This document shows, piece by piece, positions 34,901 through 35,928 of a stretch of DNA of 35,928 bases (the first letter of the stretch is position 1; every line of letters begins with the position of its first letter). The position numbers were made by a program, and so were the translations under genes. The DNA comes from Reticulitermes lucifugus. Its lineage: Eukaryota > Arthropoda > Insecta > Blattodea > Rhinotermitidae. The DNA is taken from contig JAKCWW010000986.1 of assembly GCA_026260175.1 (NCBI GenBank), positions 21,120-57,047 of the forward strand. The letters are read 5' to 3'. Under the pieces are notes generated by a model that was given only the letters and a program-made list of their open reading frames with translations, was not told the DNA's origin and made no database searches.

Positions 34901-35647
34901 GGAAGCAGGTAAGGGTTCCATTCTGGTATGCGTTTCAAAGAGTAGTGCAAGGAAAATCTCAACTCAGTAATTTAATAATTTTGGATTTAAAAAATACTTC
35001 AGGCTTAATTATATATTAATTTGTTATTTGAAATGTAATACACCTTAAAACACCCTCAACAATATGTCAGTCCTAACTTGAAATAAAATTACATCACAGC
35101 AGAATGTGGGGCCATACAAGGCTTTCATTTGTTGGCAAGGATTTTATAAGAGGGAACACTTTTAAATAAACAGTTAGGTTTTCAAAGACCAGTATAGGTT
35201 ATTCATAGCGGCTAATTTTGAAATGACACTTTTATCGAAAAAATAAGCCCGAGCAGGGTGAAATAAAGCAAAATCAGAAGTGTCCCGAAAAATACTGAAT
35301 TATAGCAACCTAAAAGAAAATGGGATTCACGTTAAAGCACAAGTCAGTTTATTAGACAAGTAAATGACTGAATAATGTAAAGTAAAAGTTTTTAACTAGA
35401 TTTAACTAATATTCAAATTATGGTATAAACGAGAATACAGAACAACCAGTCATGGCGGAATTTTTTATACTTCATGCTTTATACTTCATTCTGTGGATAA
35501 GAAAACCATACATGCGTGAACTGATTATACGGTCAATGTGTTCTGTACAGGGGTAAACTTGCATTTTGGTCCATATATTTTGAAATATATTTCTGTACTT
35601 ACGAATGCATGCTGGTCGTCCACAGATGTTTGGATCTTTTAGTGGAT
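1724..35647 (-). CDS. apoLp-II/I: Apolipophorin (apoLp-II/I precursor), partial gene, 29 exons visible
   Basis: Large lipid transfer protein family member, the insect apoB/vitellogenin relative. It is the structural apolipoprotein of lipophorin, made in fat body and carrying diacylglycerol, hydrocarbons and sterols in haemolymph (family knowledge). Seen here: 29 exons joined in one open frame with consistent phases, 1,637 complete codons. Residue numbers in the exon entries count the split first codon of exon 1 as 1. Family-like stretches include CGRPAC near the N-terminus, [10 protein letters not shown] at the start of the lipid-transfer barrel, [70 protein letters not shown] and [13 protein letters not shown]. 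Many N-X-S/T sequons fit a secreted glycoprotein. The signal peptide exon (right) and the C-terminal half (left) lie outside the window. Vitellogenin is the main alternative but is disfavoured: there is no polyserine tract, and the exon 17-29 sequence matches apolipophorins. Confidence 0.93.
1950..2383. other. Intron 28, nothing recognised
   Basis: 434 bp of AT-rich sequence between exons 28 and 29. No repeat or RNA gene seen. Confidence 0.6.
2384..2546 (-). CDS. Apolipophorin exon 28
   Basis: 163 nt, acceptor tcttgtgcag, donor gtatga, phase 1 in and 2 out. Residues 1510-1562 read [20 protein letters not shown] and end [11 protein letters not shown]. Confidence 0.9.
2547..3003. other. Intron 27, nothing recognised
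   Basis: 457 bp AT-rich intron. No repeat or RNA gene seen. Confidence 0.6.
3004..3218 (-). CDS. Apolipophorin exon 27
   Basis: 215 nt, acceptor gtgtttgcag, donor gtacat, phase 2 in and 1 out. Residues 1438-1508 include [20 protein letters not shown], one of the best-conserved apolipophorin motifs, and [18 protein letters not shown]. The frame stays open past the donor; the exon 28 join fixes the end. Confidence 0.92.
3219..4118. other. Intron 26
   Basis: 900 bp. Apart from the short tandem repeat at 3289-3370 I see only AT-rich sequence and a short CA-rich patch near 3985-4005. Confidence 0.6.
3289..3370. repeat. 21-bp tandem repeat, about 3-4 units
   Basis: Units of the form gacaatgataataatgacatt recur at 21-bp spacing from 3291, the last one degenerating into GATG-rich sequence. 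A slippage-type microsatellite right after exon 27's acceptor side. Confidence 0.75.
4119..4288 (-). CDS. Apolipophorin exon 26
   Basis: 170 nt, acceptor gtttcaacag, donor gtaagt, phase 0 in and 2 out. Residues 1381-1436: [20 protein letters not shown] then [19 protein letters not shown]. Confidence 0.89.
4289..4752. other. Intron 25
   Basis: 464 bp. Contains the LINE 3' fragment at 4382-4486; nothing else recognised. Confidence 0.55.
4382..4486 (+). mobile_element. LINE 3'-end fragment (short)
   Basis: It shares with the longer LINE remnant at 18072-18210 the stretches ctggctcaagacagggacaa (LAQDRDKW in translation), gtgaatatggtaatgaa and the end caagaagaactctgttcca. About 30 bp present in the longer copy are missing here, so it is an internally deleted, 5'-truncated copy of the same family in the same orientation. 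Confidence 0.6.
4753..4938 (-). CDS. Apolipophorin exon 25
   Basis: 186 nt (62 codons, residues 1319-1380), acceptor tgtattgcag, donor gtaaag, phase 0/0. It reads [20 protein letters not shown] and ends KEFKIDFQ. Confidence 0.9.
5112..5494. repeat. 35-bp minisatellite, about 11 units
   Basis: Units start ctcagagtaaatttcacata and continue atcttaccccttg, with 35-bp spacing through most of the array (383 bp in all). Individual units differ by several substitutions, and some gain a few bases. On the gene strand many units carry GGTAAGATT or GTAAG, matching a 5' splice-site consensus. Confidence 0.85.
5495..5522. repeat. AATA microsatellite
   Basis: About seven AATA-type units directly abut the 35-bp minisatellite. 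Confidence 0.85.
5792..5937 (-). CDS. Apolipophorin exon 24
   Basis: 146 nt, acceptor ttatttcag, donor gtaagt, phase 1 in and 0 out. Residues 1271-1318: [20 protein letters not shown] then [18 protein letters not shown]. Its downstream intron contains a minisatellite with repeated donor-like sites. Confidence 0.9.
5938..6900. other. Intron 23
   Basis: 963 bp. Contains a small LINE fragment at 6505-6582 with a CATT-rich tract beside it; nothing else recognised. Confidence 0.55.
6505..6582 (-). mobile_element. LINE C-terminal tail fragment, minus strand
   Basis: On the minus strand it translates [13 protein letters not shown], matching the RGYGPVTR tail of the LINE fragment at position 1-300, and then runs into a short (GAAT) tract that looks like a simple-repeat tail of the element. 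It is the only one of five LINE pieces in gene-sense orientation. Confidence 0.55.
6901..7141 (-). CDS. Apolipophorin exon 23
   Basis: 241 nt, acceptor ttgtctacag, donor gtaagg, phase 0 in and 1 out. Residues 1190-1269 start [20 protein letters not shown] and end AEARIQYAT. Alternating hydrophobic strands typical of the lipid-binding beta region. Confidence 0.9.
7321..7613 (-). CDS. Apolipophorin exon 22
   Basis: 293 nt, the longest visible exon, acceptor ctttttcag, donor gtaagt, phase 1 in and 0 out. Residues 1093-1189 start [20 protein letters not shown] and include [14 protein letters not shown] and [10 protein letters not shown] (two sequons). Confidence 0.93.
7765..7990. repeat. Imperfect inverted repeat element
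   Basis: ggacaggatcagttgccatc plus ctcagga near 7765-7791 is an imperfect inverse of cctgaggatagagactgatc plus ctgtc near 7967-7990. A smaller inner pairing is aaacctctgggcaacc (7855) against gggttgccaagaggttt (7893). This looks like a fold-back remnant or a terminal piece of a retroelement; family not recognised. Confidence 0.45.
8240..8455 (+). mobile_element. Probable LINE 3'-end fragment
   Basis: Plus-strand frames contain LVQSPLER, then [17 protein letters not shown] and KMEVAQN, resembling the WEDNIKMDL...WIELAQDR tail of arthropod LINE polyproteins. Stops and frameshifts interrupt it. Confidence 0.45.
9004..9177 (-). CDS. Apolipophorin exon 21
   Basis: 174 nt, acceptor gtttgttgcag, donor gttagt, phase 1 in and 1 out. 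Residues 1035-1091 contain [20 protein letters not shown] and [18 protein letters not shown]. Confidence 0.91.
9178..9656. other. Intron 20
   Basis: 479 bp, mostly occupied by the repeat at 9410-9595. Confidence 0.5.
9410..9595. repeat. Dispersed repeat fragment, family unclear
   Basis: Contains ttaccaatgttttgaagaac and cagtcttcagggt, which recur in similar form at 24060-24118, and ends gacatggtgtaacattcc, similar to ends at 863-888 and 14905-14930. The ends attacaccatgctgac and gtcagttgacatggtgtaa are also roughly inverted. Possibly part of a Penelope-like or other retroelement. Confidence 0.4.
9657..9801 (-). CDS. Apolipophorin exon 20
   Basis: 145 nt, acceptor tattttcag, donor gtgagt, phase 0 in and 1 out. 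Residues 986-1033: [20 protein letters not shown] with three sequons (NVT, NLT, NST). Amphipathic beta-strand pattern. Confidence 0.9.
9981..10140. mobile_element. DNA-transposon end fragment (TACAGG-type)
   Basis: Begins tacagggagattcagaaac, close to the TACAGGGTGATTC ends seen on many arthropod elements, followed by cattttgagaggtggtagta. No matching opposite end was seen in this intron, so it is a fragment. Confidence 0.4.
10434..10446. repeat. SINE target-site duplication, left copy
   Basis: atactatggttag, identical to 10709-10721 on the other side of the SINE. Confidence 0.85.
10447..10708 (+). mobile_element. tRNA-derived SINE, contains assembly gap
   Basis: The head gtggccgtgcggtctaagg resembles a tRNA A-box region. 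The body ends ggcggcctaggcccccaagg, then a short A-run. The copy is flanked by a perfect 13-bp duplication, atactatggttag, at 10434-10446 and 10709-10721, the signature of LINE-driven insertion. The B-box lies in or next to the gap and cannot be read. The body is CpG-rich compared with the intron, which suggests a fairly recent copy. Confidence 0.8.
10512..10561. other. Assembly gap (50 N)
   Basis: Exactly fifty N, probably a placeholder length. It lies in the SINE where a repeat would cause the assembly to break. Confidence 0.98.
10709..10721. repeat. SINE target-site duplication, right copy
   Basis: atactatggttag, directly after the A-run of the SINE; identical to 10434-10446. Confidence 0.85.
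11002..11269 (-). CDS. Apolipophorin exon 19
   Basis: 268 nt, acceptor tatttcag, donor gtaagt, phase 2 in and 0 out. Residues 897-985 read [16 protein letters not shown], then a cysteine-rich part ([32 protein letters not shown]) and LEYKWDATK. The four cysteines match the conserved cluster of this region in apolipophorins. Confidence 0.93.
11270..13484. other. Intron 18
   Basis: 2,215 bp. Contains a repeated block (12190-12860). The flanks, 11270-12190 and 12860-13484, are AT-rich with nothing recognised. Confidence 0.5.
12190..12860. repeat. Internally duplicated repeat block
   Basis: A stretch at 12371-12420 (ctttacttaggggcataaat then gaatttctgtctgtac) recurs diverged at 12657-12706 (ctttacataagggcgcaaat then gaattgctacctgtac), and atgatctccatataat near 12450 recurs as aatcgccatataatga near 12735. 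Period about 286 bp. Likely an old tandem duplication or two copies of one element. Confidence 0.5.
13485..13667 (-). CDS. Apolipophorin exon 18
   Basis: 183 nt, acceptor tatttcag, donor gtaaat, phase 2 in and 2 out. Residues 836-895 include [18 protein letters not shown] and [17 protein letters not shown], family-diagnostic beta strands. Confidence 0.94.
13795..13982 (-). CDS. Apolipophorin exon 17
   Basis: 188 nt, acceptor gctttttaag, donor gtattt, phase 0 in and 2 out. Residues 773-834 contain [18 protein letters not shown], a strongly conserved stretch of the DUF1943 region, then [19 protein letters not shown]. Confidence 0.93.
14225..14703. repeat. Dispersed ~480-bp repeat, copy 1
   Basis: Aligns along its length with 18655-19143 in the same orientation. 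Shared landmarks are gagtattacacattctgagt, a ctgtctgg segment, cttgtcagattttaatgaaa and the end agacagacacgacgaagcta. An ACAGACAGAC-rich end is typical of several arthropod SINE/LINE 3' regions. Confidence 0.7.
14710..14960. repeat. Dispersed repeat fragment, family unclear
   Basis: Contains ttcaagggttgtactgcctt, agcaactcaaccaatgacat and ggtatcacatccccaaagac. The last part matches the ends at 863-888 and 9574-9594. It lies directly after the ~480-bp repeat. Remembered as a common cockroach/termite repeat, not verified. Confidence 0.4.
15224..15352 (-). CDS. Apolipophorin exon 16
   Basis: 129 nt (43 codons, residues 730-772), acceptor tctttccag, donor gtaaaa, phase 0/0. It reads [20 protein letters not shown] and ends KIKQLLSGK. 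The frame stays open past the donor; the end was chosen by the in-frame join to exon 17. Confidence 0.88.
15613..15801 (-). CDS. Apolipophorin exon 15 with candidate furin site RFLR
   Basis: 189 nt (63 codons, residues 667-729), acceptor attttgaag (pyrimidine-poor), donor gtaagt, phase 0/0. It begins [16 protein letters not shown] and contains [17 protein letters not shown] (residues 701-704, genomic 15688-15699) fits the minimal furin pattern R-X-X-R. Its position, allowing for a missing signal peptide, is close to the apoLp-II/apoLp-I cleavage site known in Locusta (RQKR, about residue 720). Confidence 0.9.
16359..16372. repeat. 14-bp direct repeat left of the palindrome
   Basis: aacatgtcaaatgt; its last four bases are also the first four of the palindrome's left arm. 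Identical to 16513-16526. Confidence 0.85.
16369..16486. repeat. 118-bp perfect palindrome (57-bp arms, 4-nt loop)
   Basis: Left arm 16369-16425, loop cttt 16426-16429, right arm 16430-16486. The arms are perfectly complementary by direct comparison and include CpG-bearing acacggcgtcgtgtgg. A 14-bp direct repeat, aacatgtcaaatgt, occurs at 16359-16372 and 16513-16526, so the hairpin plus about 26 bp is bracketed like an insertion. No coding content. Confidence 0.95.
16513..16526. repeat. 14-bp direct repeat right of the palindrome
   Basis: aacatgtcaaatgt, identical to 16359-16372. Together they look like a target-site duplication or a template-switch homology. Confidence 0.85.
16874..17170. 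mobile_element. Fold-back / MITE-like element, ~297 bp
   Basis: The ends ctaaaaatggttccttgaca and, inverted, ctaaaaaaggtttccttgac are near-identical for about 46 bp (then cacaacattttc / cacaaccttttat). Nested inverted pairs inside (gtctgttacagg at 16977 with cctgtaacagac at 17070; gctcgg with ccgagc near 17025-17052) mean most of the element can fold on itself. No transposase. Confidence 0.75.
17446..18210 (+). pseudogene. LINE reverse-transcriptase C-terminal remnant
   Basis: A 5'-truncated copy with frameshifts and stops. Segments in order: [101 protein letters not shown] and the 3' tail LRTGTGDR. These match the RT C-terminus plus downstream region of a very common arthropod LINE. The polymerase core is absent. 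It lies antisense to apolipophorin. Confidence 0.88.
18408..18517 (-). CDS. Apolipophorin exon 14: beta-sheet region
   Basis: 110 nt, acceptor atttcag, donor gtaagc, phase 1 in and 0 out. Residues 631-666 read [20 protein letters not shown] then [13 protein letters not shown], including an N-glycosylation sequon. Confidence 0.93.
18518..19423. other. Intron 13
   Basis: 906 bp. Mostly the ~480-bp repeat copy 2, then AT-rich sequence and a CA-rich patch at 19388-19411 next to the exon 13 donor. Confidence 0.55.
18655..19143. repeat. Dispersed ~480-bp repeat, copy 2
   Basis: Same orientation and extent as 14225-14703. Landmarks: caataagtattacatatact, gtctgtctggctctaacata, cttgtcagatgttaatgaaa and agacagacatgacgaagcta. 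The two copies differ at many positions, so they are separate old insertions and not a recent duplication. Confidence 0.7.
19424..19597 (-). CDS. Apolipophorin exon 13: end of LPD_N domain
   Basis: 174 nt, acceptor atttgcag, donor gtacgt, phase 1 in and 1 out. Residues 573-629 include [19 protein letters not shown], a near-universal apolipophorin/vitellogenin motif, and [16 protein letters not shown]. Confidence 0.94.
19598..20733. other. Intron 12
   Basis: 1,136 bp. Contains a GC-richer repeat-like patch at 20100-20370; the rest is AT-rich and unrecognised. Confidence 0.5.
20100..20370. repeat. Probable dispersed repeat, GC-richer patch
   Basis: Stands out from the AT-rich intron. Its plus-strand reading [13 protein letters not shown] followed by a ccacccactcccatctagcg segment resembles a widespread arthropod repeat often mis-annotated as protein. 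Boundaries uncertain. Confidence 0.4.
20734..20900 (-). CDS. Apolipophorin exon 12: LPD_N helical domain
   Basis: 167 nt, acceptor tttttgcag, donor gttaga (a weak GTTAG donor), phase 2 in and 1 out. Residues 517-571 contain [18 protein letters not shown] and [17 protein letters not shown], typical of the last helices of LPD_N. Confidence 0.92.
21159..21332 (+). mobile_element. pogo/Tigger-like MITE, copy A (174 bp)
   Basis: Terminal inverted repeats gagtaaaaccccgatttaat and, inverted, caataaaatccctatttaat, flanked by TA on both sides. Same length as copy B at 23307-23480 and over 85% similar by eye, but in opposite orientation. No coding capacity. The CAGTAAAACCCC-type end and TA duplication fit Tc1/mariner-superfamily (pogo/Tigger) derivatives. 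Confidence 0.85.
21660..21800 (-). pseudogene. Possible transposase remnant
   Basis: Minus-strand frame reads [20 protein letters not shown] then RWDKC. The KLVSRWDKC ending resembles the C-terminus of mariner-type transposases, but the rest is not convincing. Confidence 0.25.
22243..22373 (-). CDS. Apolipophorin exon 11: LPD_N helical domain
   Basis: 131 nt, acceptor attgcag, donor gtacag, phase 0 in and 2 out. Residues 473-515 read [12 protein letters not shown], ending [11 protein letters not shown]. Exons 10 and 11 total 351 nt, so omitting both would keep frame. Confidence 0.93.
22374..23036. other. Intron 10, nothing recognised
   Basis: 663 bp of AT-rich sequence between exons 10 and 11. 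No repeat or RNA gene seen. Confidence 0.55.
23037..23256 (-). CDS. Apolipophorin exon 10: LPD_N helical domain
   Basis: 220 nt, acceptor tactacag, donor gtatgt, phase 2 in and 0 out. Residues 400-472 start [13 protein letters not shown] and include [10 protein letters not shown] and SGCQIKG. Together with exon 11 it lies between two inverted MITE copies. Confidence 0.92.
23307..23480 (-). mobile_element. pogo/Tigger-like MITE, copy B (174 bp)
   Basis: Ends cagtaaaacccctatttaat and, inverted, cagtaaaaccccgatttaat, flanked by TA (23305-23306 and 23481-23482). Reverse complement of copy A at 21159-21332 with few differences. Better-preserved ends than copy A. Confidence 0.87.
24000..24125. repeat. 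Dispersed repeat fragment
   Basis: tggttactgatatattggag then cacctgctgcaccagtcttc recalls the block at 9450-9508 (ttaccaatgttttgaagaac, cagtcttcagggt). Same orientation, strongly diverged. Confidence 0.35.
24200..24334 (-). CDS. Apolipophorin exon 9: LPD_N helical domain
   Basis: 135 nt, acceptor tttgcag, donor gtatct, phase 2 in and 2 out. Residues 355-398 read [20 protein letters not shown] and end WLLALSFIP. The motif [13 protein letters not shown] is typical of large lipid transfer proteins. Confidence 0.93.
24959..24997. repeat. 39-bp perfect hairpin (18-bp arms, 3-nt loop)
   Basis: ctaatctaggtattgtat, loop gcg, then its exact reverse complement. gcccaa before and ttgggc after the perfect part can pair again beyond four mismatched positions, giving an imperfect hairpin of about 60 nt. 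Confidence 0.85.
25026..25073 (+). other. Hammerhead-like core motif in repeat sequence
   Basis: aaactcctgatgatggtgcc then ctggtgctgaaacatgaagg, ending agttt. It shows CTGATGA and GAAA at hammerhead-like spacing (15 nt), and the flanks AAACTCC and GGAGTTT pair perfectly. Stem II pairing is poor and I see no clear cleavage triplet, so activity is doubtful. Confidence 0.35.
25273..25394 (-). CDS. Apolipophorin exon 8: LPD_N helical domain
   Basis: 122 nt, acceptor gtttcag, donor gtgaga, phase 0 in and 2 out. Residues 314-353 start [20 protein letters not shown] and continue with amphipathic helix pattern. Confidence 0.9.
25395..26675. other. Intron 7, nothing recognised
   Basis: 1,281 bp AT-rich intron. 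A G-rich patch (gggggagaggtgtgggggga) at 26506-26525 is the only local oddity. Confidence 0.5.
26676..26791 (-). CDS. Apolipophorin exon 7: LPD_N helical domain
   Basis: 116 nt, acceptor cttttccag, donor gtaagt, phase 1 in and 0 out. Residues 276-313 read [18 protein letters not shown] and then a helix ending MCKLNV. Confidence 0.92.
26792..28007. other. Intron 6
   Basis: 1,216 bp. Contains the 31-bp tandem repeat at 27656-27791 and a run of diverged agttctt/aagttcctt direct and inverted words at 27220-27330. Nothing else recognised. Confidence 0.5.
27656..27791. repeat. 31-bp minisatellite, about 4.4 units
   Basis: Four consecutive 31-bp units of the type gtatgcacagtagtgggaca then ggccgcagtac, plus a partial fifth. 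Units differ by several changes, mainly G/A and C/T. Confidence 0.85.
28008..28203 (-). CDS. Apolipophorin exon 6: end of barrel, start of helical domain
   Basis: 196 nt, acceptor aatttcag, donor gtaatc, phase 0 in and 1 out. Residues 210-274 contain DSSCEM, an IICQE cysteine and [18 protein letters not shown], a hallmark of insect apolipophorin. Sequon NST near the end. Confidence 0.93.
28204..28848. other. Intron 5
   Basis: 645 bp. More than half is a retroelement-like repeat on the minus strand (28330-28760); nothing else recognised. Confidence 0.5.
28330..28760 (-). repeat. Retroelement-like repeat with hammerhead-like motif
   Basis: On the minus strand it holds cagttccctgatgacgagga, cggagatacttctcgaaatg and ttggtttactcaccatttaa. 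CTGATGA (28573-28567) and GAAA (28546-28543) lie 20 nt apart, with GAG/CTC able to form a short stem between them. Such cores occur in Penelope-like elements. Boundaries are approximate. Confidence 0.4.
28849..29001 (-). CDS. Apolipophorin exon 5: LPD_N, cysteine-containing strands
   Basis: 153 nt, exactly 51 codons (residues 159-209), acceptor cgtgtgacag, donor gtaagt, phase 0/0. It reads [15 protein letters not shown], then [12 protein letters not shown], then [14 protein letters not shown]. The two cysteines sit where LPD_N proteins have a conserved disulfide. It lies in a different frame from the longest minus-strand ORF at this place and was found by filling the gap between exons 4 and 6. 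Confidence 0.88.
29002..30061. other. Intron 4
   Basis: 1,060 bp, more than half of it the inverted-repeat element at 29274-29844. Nothing else recognised. Confidence 0.55.
29274..29844. mobile_element. Non-autonomous DNA element, ~570 bp, long terminal inverted repeats
   Basis: Left end acactgagtgtaccaggagg, right end (inverted) acagggtgtaccaggagga. The similarity continues through aaccaaacatacctatat / aaccaaacatacgtatat and more weakly to about 130 bp from each end. The right end carries the common ACAGGGTGT terminus, and TA stands outside both ends. No transposase frame. Confidence 0.75.
30062..30203 (-). CDS. Apolipophorin exon 4: LPD_N barrel
   Basis: 142 nt, acceptor atttgcag, donor gtaaga, phase 2 in and 0 out. 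Residues 112-158 include [20 protein letters not shown] and the strongly family-typical [16 protein letters not shown]. The frame stays open past the chosen end, but the gtaaga donor after NVD gives the in-frame join to exon 5; the later gtaata at 29949 does not lead to a family-like continuation. Confidence 0.92.
30204..30897. other. Intron 3, nothing recognised
   Basis: 694 bp AT-rich intron. No repeat or RNA gene seen. Confidence 0.55.
30898..31022 (-). CDS. Apolipophorin exon 3: LPD_N barrel
   Basis: 125 nt, acceptor ttcattgtag, donor gtaagc, phase 0 in and 2 out. Residues 70-110 start [20 protein letters not shown] and end ISQYPL. Acidic loop within the lipid-transfer barrel. The final Arg codon is completed by exon 4. 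Confidence 0.9.
31023..31445. other. Intron 2
   Basis: 423 bp. Contains a 90-bp duplication (31107-31243); otherwise nothing recognised. Confidence 0.55.
31107..31243. repeat. 90-bp tandem duplication, diverged
   Basis: taaccgactcaacatgctat at 31107 and taattgatgcaacatgctat at 31197, each followed by a catagcaaggatgctt or ctaaggcaaggatactt segment. Confidence 0.65.
31446..31606 (-). CDS. Apolipophorin exon 2: start of LPD_N domain
   Basis: 161 nt, acceptor attgctttcag, donor gtaaat, phase 1 in and 0 out. Residues 16-69 begin [20 protein letters not shown], the first strands of the vitellogenin-N beta-barrel, and end with [14 protein letters not shown] sequon (NAS) is present. It follows the 4-kb intron 1. 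Confidence 0.93.
32290..32650 (+). pseudogene. Decayed mariner-type transposase (SETMAR-like C-terminus)
   Basis: Across several frames it reads [17 protein letters not shown], then [11 protein letters not shown] and [20 protein letters not shown] followed by VDWWTK. This matches, in order, the HDNARPH catalytic region, the PPYSPDLAPSDFHLFGPLK block and the WLRxQPKxFYxDGIxKLVxRWxKC end of mariner transposases. The catalytic Asp of DNARPH is replaced and a stop follows the SPDL block position. Confidence 0.6.
33950..34706 (+). pseudogene. Decayed mariner/Tc1-superfamily transposase
   Basis: In order, across frames: [57 protein letters not shown] (Trp lost by frame shift near the start), [28 protein letters not shown], then an intact frame from 34446 reading [35 protein letters not shown] and [10 protein letters not shown]. 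These match a common insect transposase layout (SDEAHFHLSG, VWCALS, FQQDGATxHTAR, SRxGDxxWPARSPDL, CDFFLWG). The FQQDGAT Asp is shifted to Gly-Asp, and stops and frameshifts abound: inactive. Confidence 0.8.
35603..35647 (-). CDS. Apolipophorin exon 1 (first in window)
   Basis: A 45-nt micro-exon with acceptor tttttacag and donor gtaagt. It enters with two bases of a split codon (Asp if the missing base is G) and leaves with one base. It encodes [14 protein letters not shown], residues 2-15, the short cysteine-containing segment that follows the signal peptide in mature apoLp-II. Because it starts in mid-codon, at least one more coding exon (signal peptide) lies upstream, outside the window. 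Confidence 0.85.
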
Positions 35648-35872
35648 CTGTAAAAATGAGTTAATGCACACGTTAGATAGAAAGTTATGTCAGTTTTGAC
35701 AGTTAAGGACAAGACAAAGATTAACCTTATACCCACTGATAACTACATATACCACCTGCTGTAACATTCAGAAATTCTTAATTTTACCGCAAAATATATT
35801 GTGTTACGTATGATGCCTAAAATAAAAGAGCAATTATTAAAAAAAAACATTCACCAGTTTGTTTTTTAATGG

Positions 35873-35928
<56 letters not shown>
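35648..35928. other. Intron upstream of exon 1 (partial)
   Basis: 281 bp reaching the right edge. AT-rich, ending in the AC microsatellite. No signal-peptide exon or promoter inside the window. Confidence 0.6.
35875..35928. repeat. AC dinucleotide microsatellite, at least 27 units
   Basis: Uninterrupted ACAC up to the window edge, so its full length is not visible. Confidence 0.97.

Larger units (their letters stand above)
31607..35602. other. Intron 1 (4.0 kb)
   Basis: The largest intron, between the N-terminal micro-exon and the LPD_N domain. It contains two decayed mariner-like transposases (32290-32650 and 33950-34706), two long A-runs (31927, 32777) and a CpG-richer segment at about 33770-34450. 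The rest, including 34710-35602, is AT-rich and unrecognised. Confidence 0.6.

Noticed and set aside
1724-35647. Vitellogenin instead of apolipophorin
   Set aside because: No polyserine linker, and segments after the LPD_N domain match apolipophorin ([26 protein letters not shown]).

Overview
The window is insect genomic DNA. It has long AT-rich introns with GT-AG splice sites, abundant arthropod-type transposon remnants, and one large multi-exon gene on the minus strand that reads as apolipophorin (apoLp-II/I, the non-exchangeable apolipoprotein of lipophorin). The LINE and SINE remnants resemble families I associate with cockroaches and termites, so Blattodea is my best guess at the order. 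That guess rests on recall, not on a search.

The gene runs from the right edge to the left edge and extends past both. I could trace 29 consecutive coding exons by eye. Every junction has GT donor and AG acceptor dinucleotides, all codon phases agree, and the joined exons form one uninterrupted frame of 1,637 complete codons (4,913 nt, about 14% of the window). The start codon and signal peptide lie beyond 35928. The C-terminal half of the protein, including the expected von Willebrand factor D domain, lies left of position 1. The visible part covers the N-terminal lipid-transfer (vitellogenin-N/LPD_N) module (exons 2-13), the following beta-sheet region with a candidate furin-type site RFLR (exon 15), and a long beta-strand-rich lipid-binding stretch (exons 16-29).

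No second functional gene was found. The introns hold LINE 3'-end fragments (four of five opposite to the gene), two decayed mariner-like transposases in the 4-kb intron 1, a tRNA-derived SINE with target-site duplications and an assembly gap inside it, an inverted pair of 174-bp pogo/Tigger-like MITEs flanking exons 10 and 11, two other inverted-repeat elements, three short tandem-repeat arrays, a repeated ~480-bp element, and a striking 118-bp perfect palindrome.

I see no prokaryotic-type operon, CRISPR array, rRNA or functional tRNA gene. The most interesting items are structural: the perfect palindrome, the inverted MITE pair around an in-frame exon pair, a minisatellite that repeats splice-donor-like sites in the gene's sense, and hammerhead-like core motifs in repeats.
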